The notes under the pieces: generated by a model
Databases searched by the model: none
What the model was told of the DNA's origin: nothing
Seen by the model: the letters and a program-made list of their open reading frames with translations, nothing else
Origin: Pseudomonadota bacterium
GTDB taxonomy: Bacteria > Pseudomonadota > Alphaproteobacteria > Rhizobiales > Xanthobacteraceae
Assembly (NCBI GenBank): GCA_023430245.1
Contig: JAEZBA010000297.1
Span: 1 to 6,991, forward strand
Direction: 5' to 3'
DNA: 6,991 nucleotides
Program-made: the position numbers and the translations under genes
In this document: piece after piece, positions 6,659-6,991 of the stretch
Position numbering within the stretch: position 1 is the stretch's first letter
How the letters are laid out: each line of letters opens with the position of its first letter

Positions 6659-6781
6659 ATGGCCGACAGCGCAGCCAACCTGAAGGCGATCGGGTGGGAA
6701 TTGGGCAAGCACGCCGGTGCGGCGCACGAGCAGCGCCGGAAGCATCCCCGCTCGACCGATCCCGATCGGGTCGAGTACTGA
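6659..6781 (+). CDS. Possible 40-residue protein downstream of the dehalogenase
   Basis: An ATG three bases after the dehalogenase stop opens a 40-codon frame that ends at TGA 6779-6781. The predicted peptide starts MADSAANLKAIGWELGKHAG and ends with a basic, then acidic tail (EQRRKHP, then TDPDRVEY). It has no signal peptide, membrane segment, cysteine or family motif that can be recognised. The tight spacing would allow coupled translation, and the N-terminal part looks like a plausible amphipathic helix. Against it: no ribosome binding site, short length, and a strong hairpin over the last codons. It could be a genuine small protein, a truncated remnant of a former downstream gene, or chance. 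Confidence 0.35.
   Translation: MADSAANLKAIGWELGKHAGAAHEQRRKHPRSTDPDRVEY
6751..6775 (+). terminator. Strong hairpin after the dehalogenase gene
   Basis: CTCGACC (6751-6757) pairs with GGTCGAG (6769-6775); inside it GAT pairs with ATC past a single bulged G, closing on a CCCG loop. That is about ten base pairs, mostly GC-rich. It lies 95 bases past the dehalogenase stop. No T-tract follows, so it may end the operon with Rho, or protect the 3' end of the long mRNA. Confidence 0.45.
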
Positions 6782-6991
6782 CGCAGATCGCGTAAGCGCG
6801 AAACTCGGAATATCTGGGTTCGCTTCGACCGTTGCCGCGCTTGGCGCCGCCGCTGCCCGAAATCACACCGGAGCCGAAAGATCTGCAGCAATCTGGCGCC
6901 ACGGCCAACAAGATCGACCTAAAAAATGAGCGGCCGATTTCGCACGTCGCGAGCCGCCCGGCCGGCGACCGTTATTGCTCAGTATTGGAGC
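6782..6991. other. No supported gene
   Basis: Nothing convincing was found. One plus-strand frame stays open from 6796 to the window edge but has no ATG or ribosome binding site; a second, ending at 6929, starts inside the hairpin region and gives an Ala/Ser/Arg-rich translation with no family pattern. It may be a spacer or decayed remnant; a gene reaching in from beyond the edge cannot be excluded. Confidence 0.4.

Noticed and set aside
6796..6991. Plus-strand frame open to the window edge
   Set aside because: No ATG, no ribosome binding site and no recognisable motif; it cannot be separated from chance in GC-rich DNA.

Overview
The window looks like chromosomal DNA from an alphaproteobacterium, probably a Rhizobiales / Bradyrhizobium-type soil organism. 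The inference rests on the high GC with strong G/C third-position bias, the SPFH protein and the small coiled-coil protein on the left, and the IclR + Bug-receptor catabolic layout. No rRNA, tRNA, CRISPR array, insertion sequence or integrase was seen.

Layout: (1) 186-1178, plus strand: a membrane-anchored SPFH/prohibitin-family protein, followed by a short hairpin. (2) 1247-1471, plus: a 74-residue charged helical protein of unknown function. (3) 1521-2297, minus: an IclR-family regulator, convergent with the small gene and divergent from the next operon. (4) 2298-2450: a 153-bp divergent intergenic region with a cluster of TGGTC/GACCA inverted repeats, a good operator candidate. (5) 2451-3434, plus: a periplasmic substrate-binding protein of the Bug/TctC family with a Tat-like signal peptide. 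(6) 3431-6655, plus, overlapping the previous gene by an ATGA: a 1074-residue self-sufficient reductive dehalogenase. (7) 6659-6781: a possible 40-residue ORF directly after it, ending in a strong hairpin; the last ~210 bases hold no supported gene.

The centrepiece is the fused dehalogenase. It carries a degenerate N-terminal copy of the RdhA fold, a catalytic cobalamin-binding RdhA half, two ferredoxin-type 4Fe-4S motifs, and then a complete phthalate-dioxygenase-reductase module (flavin barrel, NAD(P)H domain, plant-type 2Fe-2S ferredoxin). It has no Tat signal and no RdhB membrane anchor beside it, so it should be a cytoplasmic, catabolic (non-respiratory) enzyme that takes electrons directly from NAD(P)H, like BhbA of Comamonas and the fused enzymes related to NpRdhA. 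The likely scheme is: the Bug protein binds a halogenated aromatic acid in the periplasm, an unlinked membrane partner imports it, the fused RdhA removes the halogen in the cytosol, and the IclR regulator controls the operon in response to the substrate or product. The substrate is inferred (halogenated hydroxybenzoate or phenol by family analogy), not read from the sequence.
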